DNA of 64,000 nt from Magnetospirillum sp. (GCA_027532905.1 JAPZUA010000002.1:62001-126000), one strand, 5' to 3'; positions 9,254-18,518 are shown, counted from the stretch's first letter. Made by a program: numbers and translations. The notes: generated by a model not told the origin, from the sequence alone.

Positions 9254-11746
9254 CTAGAACTCCGCCCACTGCAAATCGCCGCGGTAGCGGCGGATCGAGC
9301 GGCCTTCGTCGGCGAGCGCATAGAGATGTACCCAGCCATTGTCGACGAGCTGGCGCACGCCTTCGTGCTTGGCGATGATGCGGTTCATCTCGGCCTCCGG
9401 CGCTTCGATGAACACATTGAGGCGCAGCGGCTCGTGCACAAAGCGTTTGCCGTCATGCACCGACTGGAAGGGCAAGCCGGTTTTGAGATCGCCCCCATTG
9501 CCCTCGAGCACGCCGAGCGTGCCCACCACATTGTGCAGCACTTTGTTGCCGCTGCCGAAGCTGCGGTTATTCACGGTCGATCCATAGTACTGCAGATTGA
9601 TCCAGCTCGCGACGACCATCGGCGCAGTCATGATAAGTTCAAGAACGCCGAACGAACTGTCTTGCGTCCAGTCGTAATTGTGGAGGAATGCGCGCCCGCC
9701 GAGATCGAGACCCTGCGTGCGTTCGCGCGGCGCCGCAATGAAGGCCGCATTGCCCGCGAGCCCCCATTCGGGGCGCACTTGCGACCAGTCGCGGCTGCGC
9801 GCGATGATCTGCGCATCGATGGCACCGCCCGCATCGAGGGCGAGCAGGCCTGCGCGTTCGGCGCGCGCCAACGCACCGGCTTTGGCCAGTACGGCTTCGA
9901 GCTGCGCCAACTCCGCGCGATGGCTCTGCGGCACGTCGCTCGCGTTGTAGATCGTCACTCTGTCCGTCGCCGTGTCGTGCAGACAGCCGAGGAACCAGGT
10001 GTCGACCGGGATATCGAGCCCGCGCGTGCGCAAGCCCTCGCGCACGCCCGCATCGTTGAGGATGGCGGCCGCGACGCGCGCATTGGCTTCGCCCGTATGC
10101 CCGCCGCACGCACCGCAATCGAGGCCCGAGGCGTGCGGATTGTTGACCGTGGTGCTGCCGTGGCCTGCAAGCAGCACGAGGCGTGCGAAATTGCCGGTCA
10201 TCGACATGGCGCGCAGCACGGCCTCGGCCATGGCCACGCGCCGCTCGGGCTCGAAGCCGGTTGCCCGGCCTGCGACCATGCGGGGCTCGATGCGCGGCCC
10301 CAGCCTTTCGGACACGAACCGGTCGAGCCCGTCATGCGCCGGATTGGGTACGGGCCGCGTGAGGCCGAGCCCGTCGCCCGCGAGTTTGGCGCCGAAGGCA
10401 AGGCCCAGCGTTTCCACGTAGGTGAAGGAAGAGACGGCAGACAATTTGAACGACTTCCACGCCTTGGCCGCGCGCCGCCGCAGCAGGCGCAAGCCGAGGA
10501 TCTCGGTCTCTTCGTCGGGCGAAGCATTGGCGACTTGCTCGCACACGACAATGCCGGGCGTGAGCAGCACCGGGCATTGCGCGCCGCCGCGCAAGTTCCC
10601 GATCGGCACATATTCGATCGGAAAGCCGAAAAAGCCTGCGAACCCGATCGTCTCGACGCTGGGGGCGGCGGTCTCGAGCGCGCGGCGAAAAATCTCGGAA
10701 CGCACGTCGATGCAAAACGCGGCCTGAACGGCTTTGCGGGCTTGGGGCGCGTTGGGACGCGCGGCGATGTTTGATTTCAGGCGCTGCAGCAAGCCGCGCT
10801 GATACGCGATCTCGAACGCGTTCTGCAGCACGATATCGACTGCAAGATCGCGTTCGGCCGTCGCGAGTTCGTCGTCGGGCGTTGCAGCGGCTGCTTGCAT
10901 CTCGGCCGCCCACGCGGCGAGAAACGCCGGGTCGTTGCGCTCTTTGAACAGCGCATAGCCCCAGGCCAAACGGATCGCGAGCAGTTCGACCATATGTTCG
11001 TTGCGCCGCCCGTAGAGCGCATCGTCCCACACGCGGTAACGGACATAGGCGGCCCAGCCTTGGATGTCGAACAAAGCGCGGTGCAGATAGTCGGCGACCG
11101 CACGTTCGGGGATGCCGAGCGCTGCGACAATGGCCGCGATGGCTGCGCGCGCATCTTCGGGCAGGGAAGCGACATTCTGCCGGAAATGCGCCACACCCAT
11201 CGCTTCCGGATTGCGGTCGAAGCGCATGGCGGCCCGCCATGCCGCGTAGGGTGCCAAATCGCGCCACGGCATTTTCCACGCGGCCTGGGCTTCGTCGTAA
11301 TAGCCCGCGCAGAATTTCGAGATCTCGTCGATCATGAAGGCCGTGCCGGCGGCGAAACGGTCGCCGTGCGCGAGCTTCTCGAGCACGTCAGCGACTGTCG
11401 CAATTACGCGCGGCGGCGTTTTGGCATCACTCGGAGCGGCAAGGGCACCGTGCTTGAATGCGGGGAAATCGCGCGGCAGATCGAGCTTTGCGTCGGCCGC
11501 TTCGAGGGCAGCGGCAAGATCGGCGTCGGTCACGAACCCGTCGGCGATGCGCGCCTGGTAGAAGCTGCGCGGCATCAGCATGTCGGTGCGCGCGACGCGC
11601 TTCAGCGTGGCGCAAGTTGCGGCAAAGCTCCGCTCGGCGAAGCCCAGGAACGGATTGACCGCAACAAAATGTTTAAGCGGCCAGAGCGGGGCGATGCGGT
11701 TGCACGCCGCACCGATCGCGGTTTCGAGAGCAGGCGAAGCAGTCAT
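9254..11746 (-). CDS. dabA: DabA, inorganic-carbon transporter subunit (DUF2309)
   Basis: A protein of 830 residues matching the DUF2309/DabA family along its length (PLKHFVAVNPFLGF at the N terminus). The beta-carbonic-anhydrase-like zinc site is visible: C345-I-D347 (AAFCIDVRSE), then H529 (GHGSTTVNN) and C544 (GLDCGACGG), with the 15-residue His-Cys spacing expected for DabA. With DabB it forms an energy-coupled complex that traps CO2 as bicarbonate on the cytoplasmic side of the membrane. ATG 11746 overlaps the dabB stop as ATGA, so translation is coupled. It is the last gene of a two-gene operon. Confidence 0.93.
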   Translation of the reverse strand: MTASPALETAIGAACNRIAPLWPLKHFVAVNPFLGFAERSFAATCATLKRVARTDMLMPRSFYQARIADGFVTDADLAAALEAADAKLDLPRDFPAFKHGALAAPSDAKTPPRVIATVADVLEKLAHGDRFAAGTAFMIDEISKFCAGYYDEAQAAWKMPWRDLAPYAAWRAAMRFDRNPEAMGVAHFRQNVASLPEDARAAIAAIVAALGIPERAVADYLHRALFDIQGWAAYVRYRVWDDALYGRRNEHMVELLAIRLAWGYALFKERNDPAFLAAWAAEMQAAAATPDDELATAERDLAVDIVLQNAFEIAYQRGLLQRLKSNIAARPNAPQARKAVQAAFCIDVRSEIFRRALETAAPSVETIGFAGFFGFPIEYVPIGNLRGGAQCPVLLTPGIVVCEQVANASPDEETEILGLRLLRRRAAKAWKSFKLSAVSSFTYVETLGLAFGAKLAGDGLGLTRPVPNPAHDGLDRFVSERLGPRIEPRMVAGRATGFEPERRVAMAEAVLRAMSMTGNFARLVLLAGHGSTTVNNPHASGLDCGACGGHTGEANARVAAAILNDAGVREGLRTRGLDIPVDTWFLGCLHDTATDRVTIYNASDVPQSHRAELAQLEAVLAKAGALARAERAGLLALDAGGAIDAQIIARSRDWSQVRPEWGLAGNAAFIAAPRERTQGLDLGGRAFLHNYDWTQDSSFGVLELIMTAPMVVASWINLQYYGSTVNNRSFGSGNKVLHNVVGTLGVLEGNGGDLKTGLPFQSVHDGKRFVHEPLRLNVFIEAPEAEMNRIIAKHEGVRQLVDNGWVHLYALADEGRSIRRYRGDLQWAEF

Positions 11747-13320
11747 TTCGTGTCTCCTTGCGGCCACAGGCGGAGTGTCAGCCGGTTGGCCCAACTGTTC
11801 ACGTAAAGCCCGTTCGAGAGATGGACGTAGAGCGATTGCCAGAACGGCCCGTTTGTGCGGCGGCCGAGCTCGCCCTGCAGCAGCGTAACGGCGGCAAAGG
11901 CGAGGATGACGAAGCCCACGAGCACAAGATCAAACGGCCCGTCGAGCGCTTGCGTCGGGGCGACCGCACCTTGCAGCATGGCTTCAGTACCGGCCTGCAG
12001 CGCAAAGTAAATCACTGCAACCGCGGCGGCGGTCGCGGCGGCGACACCGAGCACATACATGTTGGGCCGCTCGTCGATCGCGTTCGACACGTAAAGGGCT
12101 ACGCCCAGCAGCATGATCGCGCCGAGCGCGAAAACGCCCGGCTTGTCGCCGAGATCGGCCCCGAACAGGGCTGCGACGGCAAACGCCACGCCAAGCACGC
12201 ACGCAAGTGCGATCGCATTGCGCGCGGGATGCGGCTGGCCGCCGGGGCTCGGGCTCCACGAGGCGCGCAAAAGATCGATCACGCTGCCCGACGACAGGAA
12301 CGCATGCGCCTTGTAGAGCGAGTGCGCCACGATATGCAGCAACGCGGCCGAAAACGCGCCGAGCCCGCATTGCAACAGCATGAAGCCCATCTGCGCCACG
12401 GTCGAATAGGCGAGGCTGACCTTGACCGAGGTCTGCGTCAGCATCACAAGCGAGCCGAGCAAGGCCGTGACCGCACCCACGACGGCAAGCGCATCGAGGG
12501 CAGTTCCCGACAGCGCCATCGCATCCGACAGGCGCAGCACCAGAAAGCCGCCCGCATTGACGATCCCGGCATGCAGCAACGCCGAGACGGGTGTGGGCGT
12601 CTCCATAACTTCGAGGATCCAGCCATGCAGCGGAAACTGGGCAGATTTGAGCAGGGCGGCCAGTACAACGAGCAGGGCTGCGACATGCAACGAGAGCGTG
12701 GCATCCTCGGGGGCCGCTGCCTTGGCGGCTGCGGCGATTGCCTGCACGTCGAAGCTGCCGAAATTCGCGAACAGCAGCAGGGCAGCGAGGGCAAGCGCCG
12801 CATCGCTCAAGCGGCTCACCACGAATTTCTTGCGCGCGGCAAGTCGGGCGGCCGGGCGCTCGGCATAGAACAGCAGCAGCTTGTTGAGCAGTAGGCTCGT
12901 GGCGATCCAAGCGGCGAGCAACTGCACGAGGTTGCCGGAGACGACGAGGAACTGCACCGCGGCGACCGTCAGGCACAGGCGACGCACGAAGCGTGCGTGC
13001 TGCGGATCGCCGTCGAGATAATTGCGGCTGAAGCGCACCACGACGAGCCCGACGAATCCCACAAGCACGAACATTGTCGTGCTCAGCGCATCGAATGCGA
13101 AGCTGATGCCCGCACCTTTGAGCGTGAGGATGTCGGCGTGGCGTGCACCCGCGAAAGCGACGGTTGCGGCGGCGGCGATAGCGCAGGCAAGCGCAAAAGC
13201 GGCGGCCAGCGTCGCGCGATCGGCGAGGGCGCGGCCGGAAACTGTGGCCGCAGCCGCAAATCCGATGCCGGCAAGTGCCGCAGGTCCAAGCGCAAAAATC
13301 CAGGAAAATTCGGCAAACAT
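11743..13320 (-). CDS. dabB: DabB, NuoL-like membrane subunit of the inorganic-carbon pump
   Basis: A protein of 525 residues made mostly of hydrophobic helices, of the proton-conducting NuoL/MrpA family. The core includes APEDATLSLHVAALLVVLAALLKSAQFPLHGWILEVM followed by PTPVSALLHAG, the lysine- and histidine-bearing helices typical of the family (position text, residues about 205-265). The lone NuoL-like gene directly before dabA identifies it as dabB and not as a complex I subunit. It should supply cation flux that drives CO2 trapping by DabA. ATG 13320 follows a GGAGCCGCC stretch. A divergent LysR gene 118 bp away is the likely regulator. Confidence 0.9.
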   Translation of the reverse strand: MFAEFSWIFALGPAALAGIGFAAAATVSGRALADRATLAAAFALACAIAAAATVAFAGARHADILTLKGAGISFAFDALSTTMFVLVGFVGLVVVRFSRNYLDGDPQHARFVRRLCLTVAAVQFLVVSGNLVQLLAAWIATSLLLNKLLLFYAERPAARLAARKKFVVSRLSDAALALAALLLFANFGSFDVQAIAAAAKAAAPEDATLSLHVAALLVVLAALLKSAQFPLHGWILEVMETPTPVSALLHAGIVNAGGFLVLRLSDAMALSGTALDALAVVGAVTALLGSLVMLTQTSVKVSLAYSTVAQMGFMLLQCGLGAFSAALLHIVAHSLYKAHAFLSSGSVIDLLRASWSPSPGGQPHPARNAIALACVLGVAFAVAALFGADLGDKPGVFALGAIMLLGVALYVSNAIDERPNMYVLGVAAATAAAVAVIYFALQAGTEAMLQGAVAPTQALDGPFDLVLVGFVILAFAAVTLLQGELGRRTNGPFWQSLYVHLSNGLYVNSWANRLTLRLWPQGDTK

Positions 13321-13396
13321 GGCGGCTCCGTGGGGGGCGGACGGGGACGATCGATTGTCGGGCAGGGGGTAACGCAGCCTCGACCATGCGTTCCAG

Positions 13397-13409
13397 TTCA
13401 AAGATTGAA
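13397..13409. promoter_or_regulatory. LysR-type box between dabB and its divergent regulator
   Basis: TTCAAAGATTGAA is a T-N11-A motif with perfect 5-bp arms (TTCAA/TTGAA) around AGA, the standard geometry of a LysR recognition site. It lies 77 bp from the dabB start and 30 bp from the LysR start. An AT palindrome TTTTATAAAA follows at 13423-13432, close enough to the lysR start to be its promoter region. Confidence 0.5.
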
Positions 13410-13438
13410 AAAAATCGTTCTGTTTTATAAAATAAGGA

Positions 13439-14308
13439 ATGGCCGCTCTGAATTTCCGCCATCTGCTGTATTTCCACGCGATCGCTGCCGCCGACGGGCT
13501 CACGCACGCGGCCAAGCGGCTCAACGTGTCGCCGTCGGCCCTGTCGATCCAGCTGCAGCAGCTCGAGCACCAGCTCGGCCACAAACTATTCGAGCGGCGG
13601 GGCAGGCGCCTCTTGCTGACCGAGGCCGGGCGCATGGTGCGCGAGCGCGCGGGCGCGATTTTCGCGGCTGGCGACGAGCTTGTGGCGAGCCTCAAAGGGG
13701 CCGCATCTTCGGCGCGCGGTGCGGTGCGCGTCGGCGCACTCGCCACCTTGTCGCGCAATTTTCAGATCCAGTTCCTGCGCCCGCTTCTGGGCCGCAAAGA
13801 CGTCGAGATCGTGCTGCGCTCAGGGACATTGCGCGAATTGCTGCGGGGGCTCGAGGCGCATCGGATCGACGTACTGCTGGCCAATCTCGCCCCGCCGCGC
13901 GATGCGGCAACGCCGTGGATCTCGCGACTCATCGCCGATCAGCCGGTCAGCCTCGTCGGCCACCCGCGCCACGCGCGCAAGCGCCGACGCCTCGACGATC
14001 TATTGGCGCACGAGCCGCTCGTGGTGCCAACGGCCGAAAGCAGCGTGCGCGGCGATCTCGACGCGTTTTTGGCCCGGCGCGACATTCGTGCGACGTTCGC
14101 CGCCGAAGTCGACGACATGGCGATGCTGCGCCTGCTGGCGCGCGAGGATATCGGGCTTGCAGTGGTGCCGCCCATCGTGGTGCGCGACGAGCTGGAGGCG
14201 GGAACGCTCGTCGAACTGCGGCGCTTGCCCGATCTCAAAGAGCGGTTCTACGCGATCACGCTCGCGCGCAAATTCCCGAACCCGCTGCTGTCGGCTTTGT
14301 TCAAGTAG
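13439..14308 (+). CDS. LysR-family transcriptional regulator, probable regulator of dabBA
   Basis: A protein of 289 residues. The winged helix-turn-helix spans about residues 5-65 (FRHLLYFHAIAAADGLTHAA, then LNVSPSALSIQLQQLEHQLG), followed by a LysR substrate-binding domain. The short N terminus and SIQLQQLE recognition helix resemble the NhaR/CbbR side of the family. Divergence from dabB and the T-N11-A site between them make it a probable regulator of inorganic-carbon uptake; the effector is unknown. AAGGA lies almost against ATG 13439, an unusually short spacer, yet the protein start fits the family. Confidence 0.85.
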   Translation: MAALNFRHLLYFHAIAAADGLTHAAKRLNVSPSALSIQLQQLEHQLGHKLFERRGRRLLLTEAGRMVRERAGAIFAAGDELVASLKGAASSARGAVRVGALATLSRNFQIQFLRPLLGRKDVEIVLRSGTLRELLRGLEAHRIDVLLANLAPPRDAATPWISRLIADQPVSLVGHPRHARKRRRLDDLLAHEPLVVPTAESSVRGDLDAFLARRDIRATFAAEVDDMAMLRLLAREDIGLAVVPPIVVRDELEAGTLVELRRLPDLKERFYAITLARKFPNPLLSALFK

Positions 14309-14317
14309 ACGACGCGC

Positions 14318-14716
14318 TCAGTCGCGGCAAACGCGGATATGTGCCACGCGCCCGACCGAGCCTTCGGGCTCTTGGCCGAAGCGCACTTCGCGCTCTTCGC
14401 GCGCCAGAGCGAGTTTTTCGCCTTCCGCGTCTTCGTAGAGCAGCACGCGCAGGCCCGCATTCTCGCCCGAGCCGCAGTCGAAATGAGCGAGGGCCTGCAT
14501 GCTCGAGACGCGCACATTGCCGGCCTGGATCGGTTGGCGATACACGACGCGCACCCAGGCCGTACGCAGATTGCCGGCCGTACGCATGCTTTCGATATCG
14601 ACGAAAACCTCGTTGTCGCCTGCCGTCTCGCCGGCCGGTTCCCACGACGCTGCCTGCGCCGCGAGGCTCGATGCGGCGAGAATAAAGGCAGAAATGACGA
14701 CGGCAATTTTTCGCAC
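14318..14716 (-). CDS. Small secreted protein, possible surface-adhesin E-like domain
   Basis: A protein of 132 residues if translation starts at GTG 14716, which gives a clean signal peptide (MRKIAVVISAFILAASSLAA, then AQA). An ATG 45 bp upstream would bury the signal in a polar leader. The mature part has the pattern of small one-domain exported proteins resembling the Adhesin_E family (FVDIESMRTAGNLRTAWVRV, then VSSMQALAHFDCGS and a final VCRD, giving two cysteines that could pair). The family match is by eye and function is unknown. Its 3' end is convergent with the LysR gene, with only 9 bp between. Confidence 0.6.
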   Translation of the reverse strand: MRKIAVVISAFILAASSLAAQAASWEPAGETAGDNEVFVDIESMRTAGNLRTAWVRVVYRQPIQAGNVRVSSMQALAHFDCGSGENAGLRVLLYEDAEGEKLALAREEREVRFGQEPEGSVGRVAHIRVCRD

Positions 14717-14727
14717 CAGGATACCTT

Positions 14728-14749
14728 TTGGCTCGGAATCGCGAGCCAA
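14728..14749 (-). other. 8-bp inverted repeat in the leader of the small secreted protein gene
   Basis: TTGGCTCG and CGAGCCAA are separated by six bases. On the transcribed (minus) strand the 3' arm runs directly into AAAAGG, the ribosome-binding site before GTG 14716. The hairpin could partly hide the site. It could also be the tail of an upstream transcript, but no T-run follows. Confidence 0.4.
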
Positions 14750-14815
14750 TATAAGGGGCAACCGCGCAAATGTCGCGCGGCCCCGTGGCGAAATTGCGGC
14801 GTGCGTTTTTGCCTT

Positions 14816-17716
14816 TTAGGCCAGGGCGCTCTCGAGAATCCGGGCGACATGCACGGCGTCGCGGCCGGCCCCGTCGGCGATCTGGTGGCGGCAGCTCGTG
14901 CCGTCGGCGACGATCAGCGTGTCGGCATCGGCCGCACGCACCGCCGGCAGTAACGCGGCCTCGCCCATCTTGCGCGACGCGTCGAGATTGGCGGGCTCAT
15001 AGCCGAAAGCACCTGCCATGCCGCAGCAGCTGCTCTCGACGAGTTTAGCCGCAAGGCCGGGGACGAGGCCTAGCACGGTCAAGGTTGGCTTCACCGCGTC
15101 GAAGGCTTTCTGGTGGCAATGGCCGTGCAACAAAGCTTTTGTCTGCGGCAATGCTTTGAGTTTGAGATCGAGCCGCCCAGCCGCATGTTCGCTCGCCAAA
15201 AATTGTTCGAACAATTGCGCGTGTTCGCCGATGGCGACGGCCTCGGTCCCCGGCAGCAGCGAGGCCAACTCGTCTTTGAGCGCGAACAGGCACGAGGGCT
15301 CGAGCCCGACGATCGGCACGCCGCGCAGCGCGTAGGGCAGCATGGCGGCCATCAGGCGCTTGGCTTCGTTGCGGCCCTCGTCGATCAACCCTGCCGACAA
15401 GAACGTGCGGCCGCAGCAGAGCGGGCGTTCGCCGTCGCCAGCCGTCGGCACGATCACGCGATAGCCGGCCGCTTCGAGCACGCGCATTGCCGCGCGCGCA
15501 TTCTCGGGCTCGAACCACGTGTTGAACGTGTCGACGAACAGGGCCACTTCGCGGCCCTGGTTCGCGTGTTTGGCTTCCTCGGCGCGGAACGGCGTTTGCG
15601 ACCATTCGGGAAGGCTGCGTTCGGCGGCAAAACCGGTGAGCCACTGCCCGAGCTTTGCGGCAACGGGCGATCGGTTGCGCGCATTGAGCAGGCTGCCGAC
15701 TTTGGCGGCCCACGGCGCATAGCGCGGCAGATAGCCGACCAGACGGTCGAACAGGCGCAAGCCGTGGCGCTTGCGGTACTGGTGCAGGAACTCGACCTTC
15801 ATCTTGGCCATGTCCACGCCCGTCGGGCATTCGCGCTTGCAGCCCTTGCAGCCGACGCACAGGCGCATGGTTTCGTACATCGCGTCGCTGGTGAGTGCGT
15901 CGGCCCCGAGCTGGCCGGAGATCGCCAGGCGCAAGCTGTTGGCGCGGCCGCGCGTGAGATGCTGCTCCTCGCCCGTCACACGGTAGGAGGGGCACATCGT
16001 GCCGGCGTCGAATTTGCGGCAATGGCCGTTGTTGTTGCACATCTCGACAGAGGCCGCGAAGCCGCCGCCGTTCGACCAGTCGAGACCCGTGTCGATTTTT
16101 TGGGGCGCGTAGCCGGGCTTGAAGCGGAATAGGGAACGGTCGTCCTGCTTGGACGGGCGCACGATCTTGCCGGGGTTCATGATCCCGGCCGGGTCGAACA
16201 TGTCTTTGATCTCTTCGAAGGCACCCGTCAGGCGCGGCCCGAAGAAGGGGGCGATCCATTCCGAGCGCACAAGCCCGTCGCCGTGCTCGCCCGAATAGGC
16301 CCCCTTGTATTCGCGCACGAGGGCGGCGGCCTCTTCGGCGATCGCGCGCATCTTCTTGGCCCCGTCCTCCTTCATGTTGAGGATCGGGCGCACATGCAGG
16401 CAGCCGACCGACGCGTGCGCGTACCACGTGCCCTTGGTACCGTGCGCTTCGAACACGCGCGTGAGGCGGGCGGTGTATTCGGCCAGATGCTCGAGCGGTA
16501 CGGCGCAATCCTCGATGAACGACACCGGCTTGCCGTCGCCTTTCATCGACATCATGATGTTGAGCCCTGCCTTGCGGACTTCCCACACGTCTTTCTGGAA
16601 ATCGGCTTCGACGATTTCGACGACCGAGTCCGGCAGGCCGAGATCGCCCATCAACGCCACGAGATCGCGCAGCTTGCGCTGCTGTACGTCGAGCGTGTCG
16701 CCCGCGAACTCGACGAGCAGCACGGCATCGGGCTCGCCCTTCAAGAAGCGCTTCACGATGCCGGCATAGGCCGGGATGCTGCGCGAGAGATCGATCATCG
16801 TGCGGTCGACGAGTTCGACCGCGACGGGTCCCAGCGCCACAATGTGCTGCGTCATTTCCATGGCTTGGTAGAAGGTCGGGAAATGCACGACGCCGAGCGT
16901 TTTGTGGCGCGGCAAGGGGGCGAGCTTCAGATGCACCGCGCGCGAATAGGCGAGGGTGCCCTCCGAGCCCACGAGCAGATGGGCAAGATTATGCGCTTCG
17001 TCGGGCTTCACCGTGTCGAGATTGTAGCCGCCCACGCGACGCAGCAATTTCGGATAGCGCGCTTCGATCTCGTCGGCGTCGCGCGCGGCAATGGCGCGCA
17101 CGCGGCGCACAATGTCCTGGAAGCGCTGCGGCCCGGCGAGGTCCGAAAGATCGGCCGCAACGGGTCCGAAATGCGCTTGCGTGCCGTCGGCCAGCAACGC
17201 ATCGACGCCCAGCACGTTGTGGACCATGTTGCCGTAGAACAGCGAGCGCGAGCCGCAACTATTGTTGCCGGTCATGCCGCCGATCGTCGCTTGTGCGGCC
17301 GTCGACACGTCGACCGGGAACCATAGCCCGTGCGGCTTCAAGGCGGCGTTCAGATGGTCGAGCACCATGCCGGGCTCGACGATCGCGGTGCGCGCCGCGA
17401 CGTCGAGATGCAGCAGCTTCTTGAGATGTTTGGCGTTGTCGATGACGAGGGCGGCACCCACCGTCTGGCCGCATTGCGAAGTACCGCCGCCGCGCGGCAG
17501 CACCGGCACTTTGGCTTCGCCCGCAATTTGGATCGCGATGCGGGCATCTTCGCCGTCTTGCGGCACCACCACACCGACCGGTTCGATCTGGTAGATCGAG
17601 GCGTCGGTCGAATAGCGGCCGCGGTCGAACTTGCCGAACAGCACGTCGCCTTTGATCTCTTTGCGCAGCCTTGCTTCGAAGGCGGACTGGGAAGGTGTGG
17701 CGTCGTCGCGCGGCAT
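14816..17716 (-). CDS. FAD-binding / 4Fe-4S oxidoreductase (D-lactate or 2-hydroxyacid dehydrogenase, YdiJ-like)
   Basis: A protein of 966 residues with three parts in order: an FAD_binding_4 domain (PVLPRGGGTSQCGQT, then GGMTGNNSCGSRS), a FAD-oxidase C domain, and a C-terminal heterodisulfide-reductase-like region with Fe-S ligands (CVGCKGCKRECPTG) and CCG motifs (PLCCGRTF, ESSCCGMAG). It should oxidise a 2-hydroxyacid such as D-lactate, glycolate or D-2-hydroxyglutarate and pass electrons to quinone at the membrane. It lies 17 bp after the GntR gene on the same strand. The divergent aminotransferase of glyoxylate metabolism points to glycolate/hydroxyacid use. CGGAGAA lies 8 nt before ATG 17716. 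Confidence 0.88.
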   Translation of the reverse strand: MPRDDATPSQSAFEARLRKEIKGDVLFGKFDRGRYSTDASIYQIEPVGVVVPQDGEDARIAIQIAGEAKVPVLPRGGGTSQCGQTVGAALVIDNAKHLKKLLHLDVAARTAIVEPGMVLDHLNAALKPHGLWFPVDVSTAAQATIGGMTGNNSCGSRSLFYGNMVHNVLGVDALLADGTQAHFGPVAADLSDLAGPQRFQDIVRRVRAIAARDADEIEARYPKLLRRVGGYNLDTVKPDEAHNLAHLLVGSEGTLAYSRAVHLKLAPLPRHKTLGVVHFPTFYQAMEMTQHIVALGPVAVELVDRTMIDLSRSIPAYAGIVKRFLKGEPDAVLLVEFAGDTLDVQQRKLRDLVALMGDLGLPDSVVEIVEADFQKDVWEVRKAGLNIMMSMKGDGKPVSFIEDCAVPLEHLAEYTARLTRVFEAHGTKGTWYAHASVGCLHVRPILNMKEDGAKKMRAIAEEAAALVREYKGAYSGEHGDGLVRSEWIAPFFGPRLTGAFEEIKDMFDPAGIMNPGKIVRPSKQDDRSLFRFKPGYAPQKIDTGLDWSNGGGFAASVEMCNNNGHCRKFDAGTMCPSYRVTGEEQHLTRGRANSLRLAISGQLGADALTSDAMYETMRLCVGCKGCKRECPTGVDMAKMKVEFLHQYRKRHGLRLFDRLVGYLPRYAPWAAKVGSLLNARNRSPVAAKLGQWLTGFAAERSLPEWSQTPFRAEEAKHANQGREVALFVDTFNTWFEPENARAAMRVLEAAGYRVIVPTAGDGERPLCCGRTFLSAGLIDEGRNEAKRLMAAMLPYALRGVPIVGLEPSCLFALKDELASLLPGTEAVAIGEHAQLFEQFLASEHAAGRLDLKLKALPQTKALLHGHCHQKAFDAVKPTLTVLGLVPGLAAKLVESSCCGMAGAFGYEPANLDASRKMGEAALLPAVRAADADTLIVADGTSCRHQIADGAGRDAVHVARILESALA

Positions 17717-17733
17717 GGCTTCGATTCTCCGGT

Positions 17734-18420
17734 TCAGTCGTAGGCTTCGGCCGATTGTTCGGCGGCAAAGGCGGCGAGCACGCTTTCGCGTTTGCCCGCC
17801 AGATGCGCTTCGAGGATCGTGCGCAAAGTGCTGCCGTCGCGGGCACTCAAGGCGGCGATCATGCTGTCGTGTTCGGCGATCGCCTTGTCCCAGCGCGCAC
17901 GGCCGAGATTGGCTGCGTAGCGCACGCGCTTGACGCGCGCGTTGAGCTTTTCGAATGTCTCGGCCAGCACCGCATTGCCGCCGGCGGCCGCAATGCGCGC
18001 ATGGATCGCCTGGTTGGCGGCGAAATAGGCGGCGCGGTCGCCGCGCGCATGGTGGGCGCGCATTTCGAAATGCAGGGCCTTGATCTCGGCAAGCTCGGCG
18101 TCCGTGATGCGCGCACAGGCAAGCTCGCCCGCAAGGCCTTCGAGTGCGCCCAGCACCTCGAACGTCGCCTCGATGTCGGCGCGTTCGATGGGAGCCACGA
18201 CCGCACCGCGATTGGGCTCGACACGCACAAGCCCTTCGGCCGCCAGCATGCGCAAGGCCTCGCGCAGCGGCGTGCGCGAAATGCCGAGCCGTTCGCACAG
18301 CACGCGCTCGTTGAGCCGTGTGGCCGGGGCGAGGGCACCGTCGAAAATCATTTGCCGCAGCTGGCCGGCGGCACTTTGCGGCAAGGTGGCGCGCTCGAAG
18401 GGGCGGGAATCGTCAGGCAT
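17734..18420 (-). CDS. GntR-family regulator, FadR/FCD subfamily
   Basis: A protein of 228 residues with an N-terminal winged helix (LNERVLCERLGISRTPLREALR is the recognition region) and an all-helical FCD ligand domain with metal-site histidines (HFEMRAHH, IHARI). It binds as a dimer and responds to a carboxylate metabolite. It is the first gene of the operon with the FAD/Fe-S oxidoreductase and is divergent from serine-glyoxylate aminotransferase. Two identical palindromic sites lie in the shared promoter region, so it most likely represses both directions until a 2-hydroxyacid or 2-oxoacid appears. ATG 18420 gives the normal FCD-family N terminus. Confidence 0.9.
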   Translation of the reverse strand: MPDDSRPFERATLPQSAAGQLRQMIFDGALAPATRLNERVLCERLGISRTPLREALRMLAAEGLVRVEPNRGAVVAPIERADIEATFEVLGALEGLAGELACARITDAELAEIKALHFEMRAHHARGDRAAYFAANQAIHARIAAAGGNAVLAETFEKLNARVKRVRYAANLGRARWDKAIAEHDSMIAALSARDGSTLRTILEAHLAGKRESVLAAFAAEQSAEAYD

Positions 18421-18427
18421 AGAAAAA

Positions 18428-18438
18428 TTGTATACCAA
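18428..18438. promoter_or_regulatory. GntR/FCD operator 1
   Basis: TTGTATACCAA is a near-perfect palindrome of the type bound by FCD-subfamily regulators. It lies 8 bp upstream of the GntR start codon and is repeated identically 54 bp away. Confidence 0.7.
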
Positions 18439-18481
18439 ATAGACCGCGCTTGTCATCAAGCTTGACGAGTTATGGATGAAT

Positions 18482-18492
18482 TTGTATACCAA
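18482..18492. promoter_or_regulatory. GntR/FCD operator 2
   Basis: A second exact copy of TTGTATACCAA lies 27 bp before the aminotransferase start. The 54-bp offset from the first copy is close to five helical turns, so the two dimers would sit on one face of the DNA. A perfect palindrome TCAAGCTTGA lies between them at 18456-18465. Confidence 0.7.
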
Positions 18493-18518
18493 GGTAACCA
18501 ATCAGGAGGGATGCCCCA

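Noticed and set aside
9326-10774. A 480-codon open frame on the plus strand inside dabA.
   Set aside because: It is antisense to dabA, has no recognisable motif or ribosome site, and has the Arg/His-rich composition typical of shadow frames.
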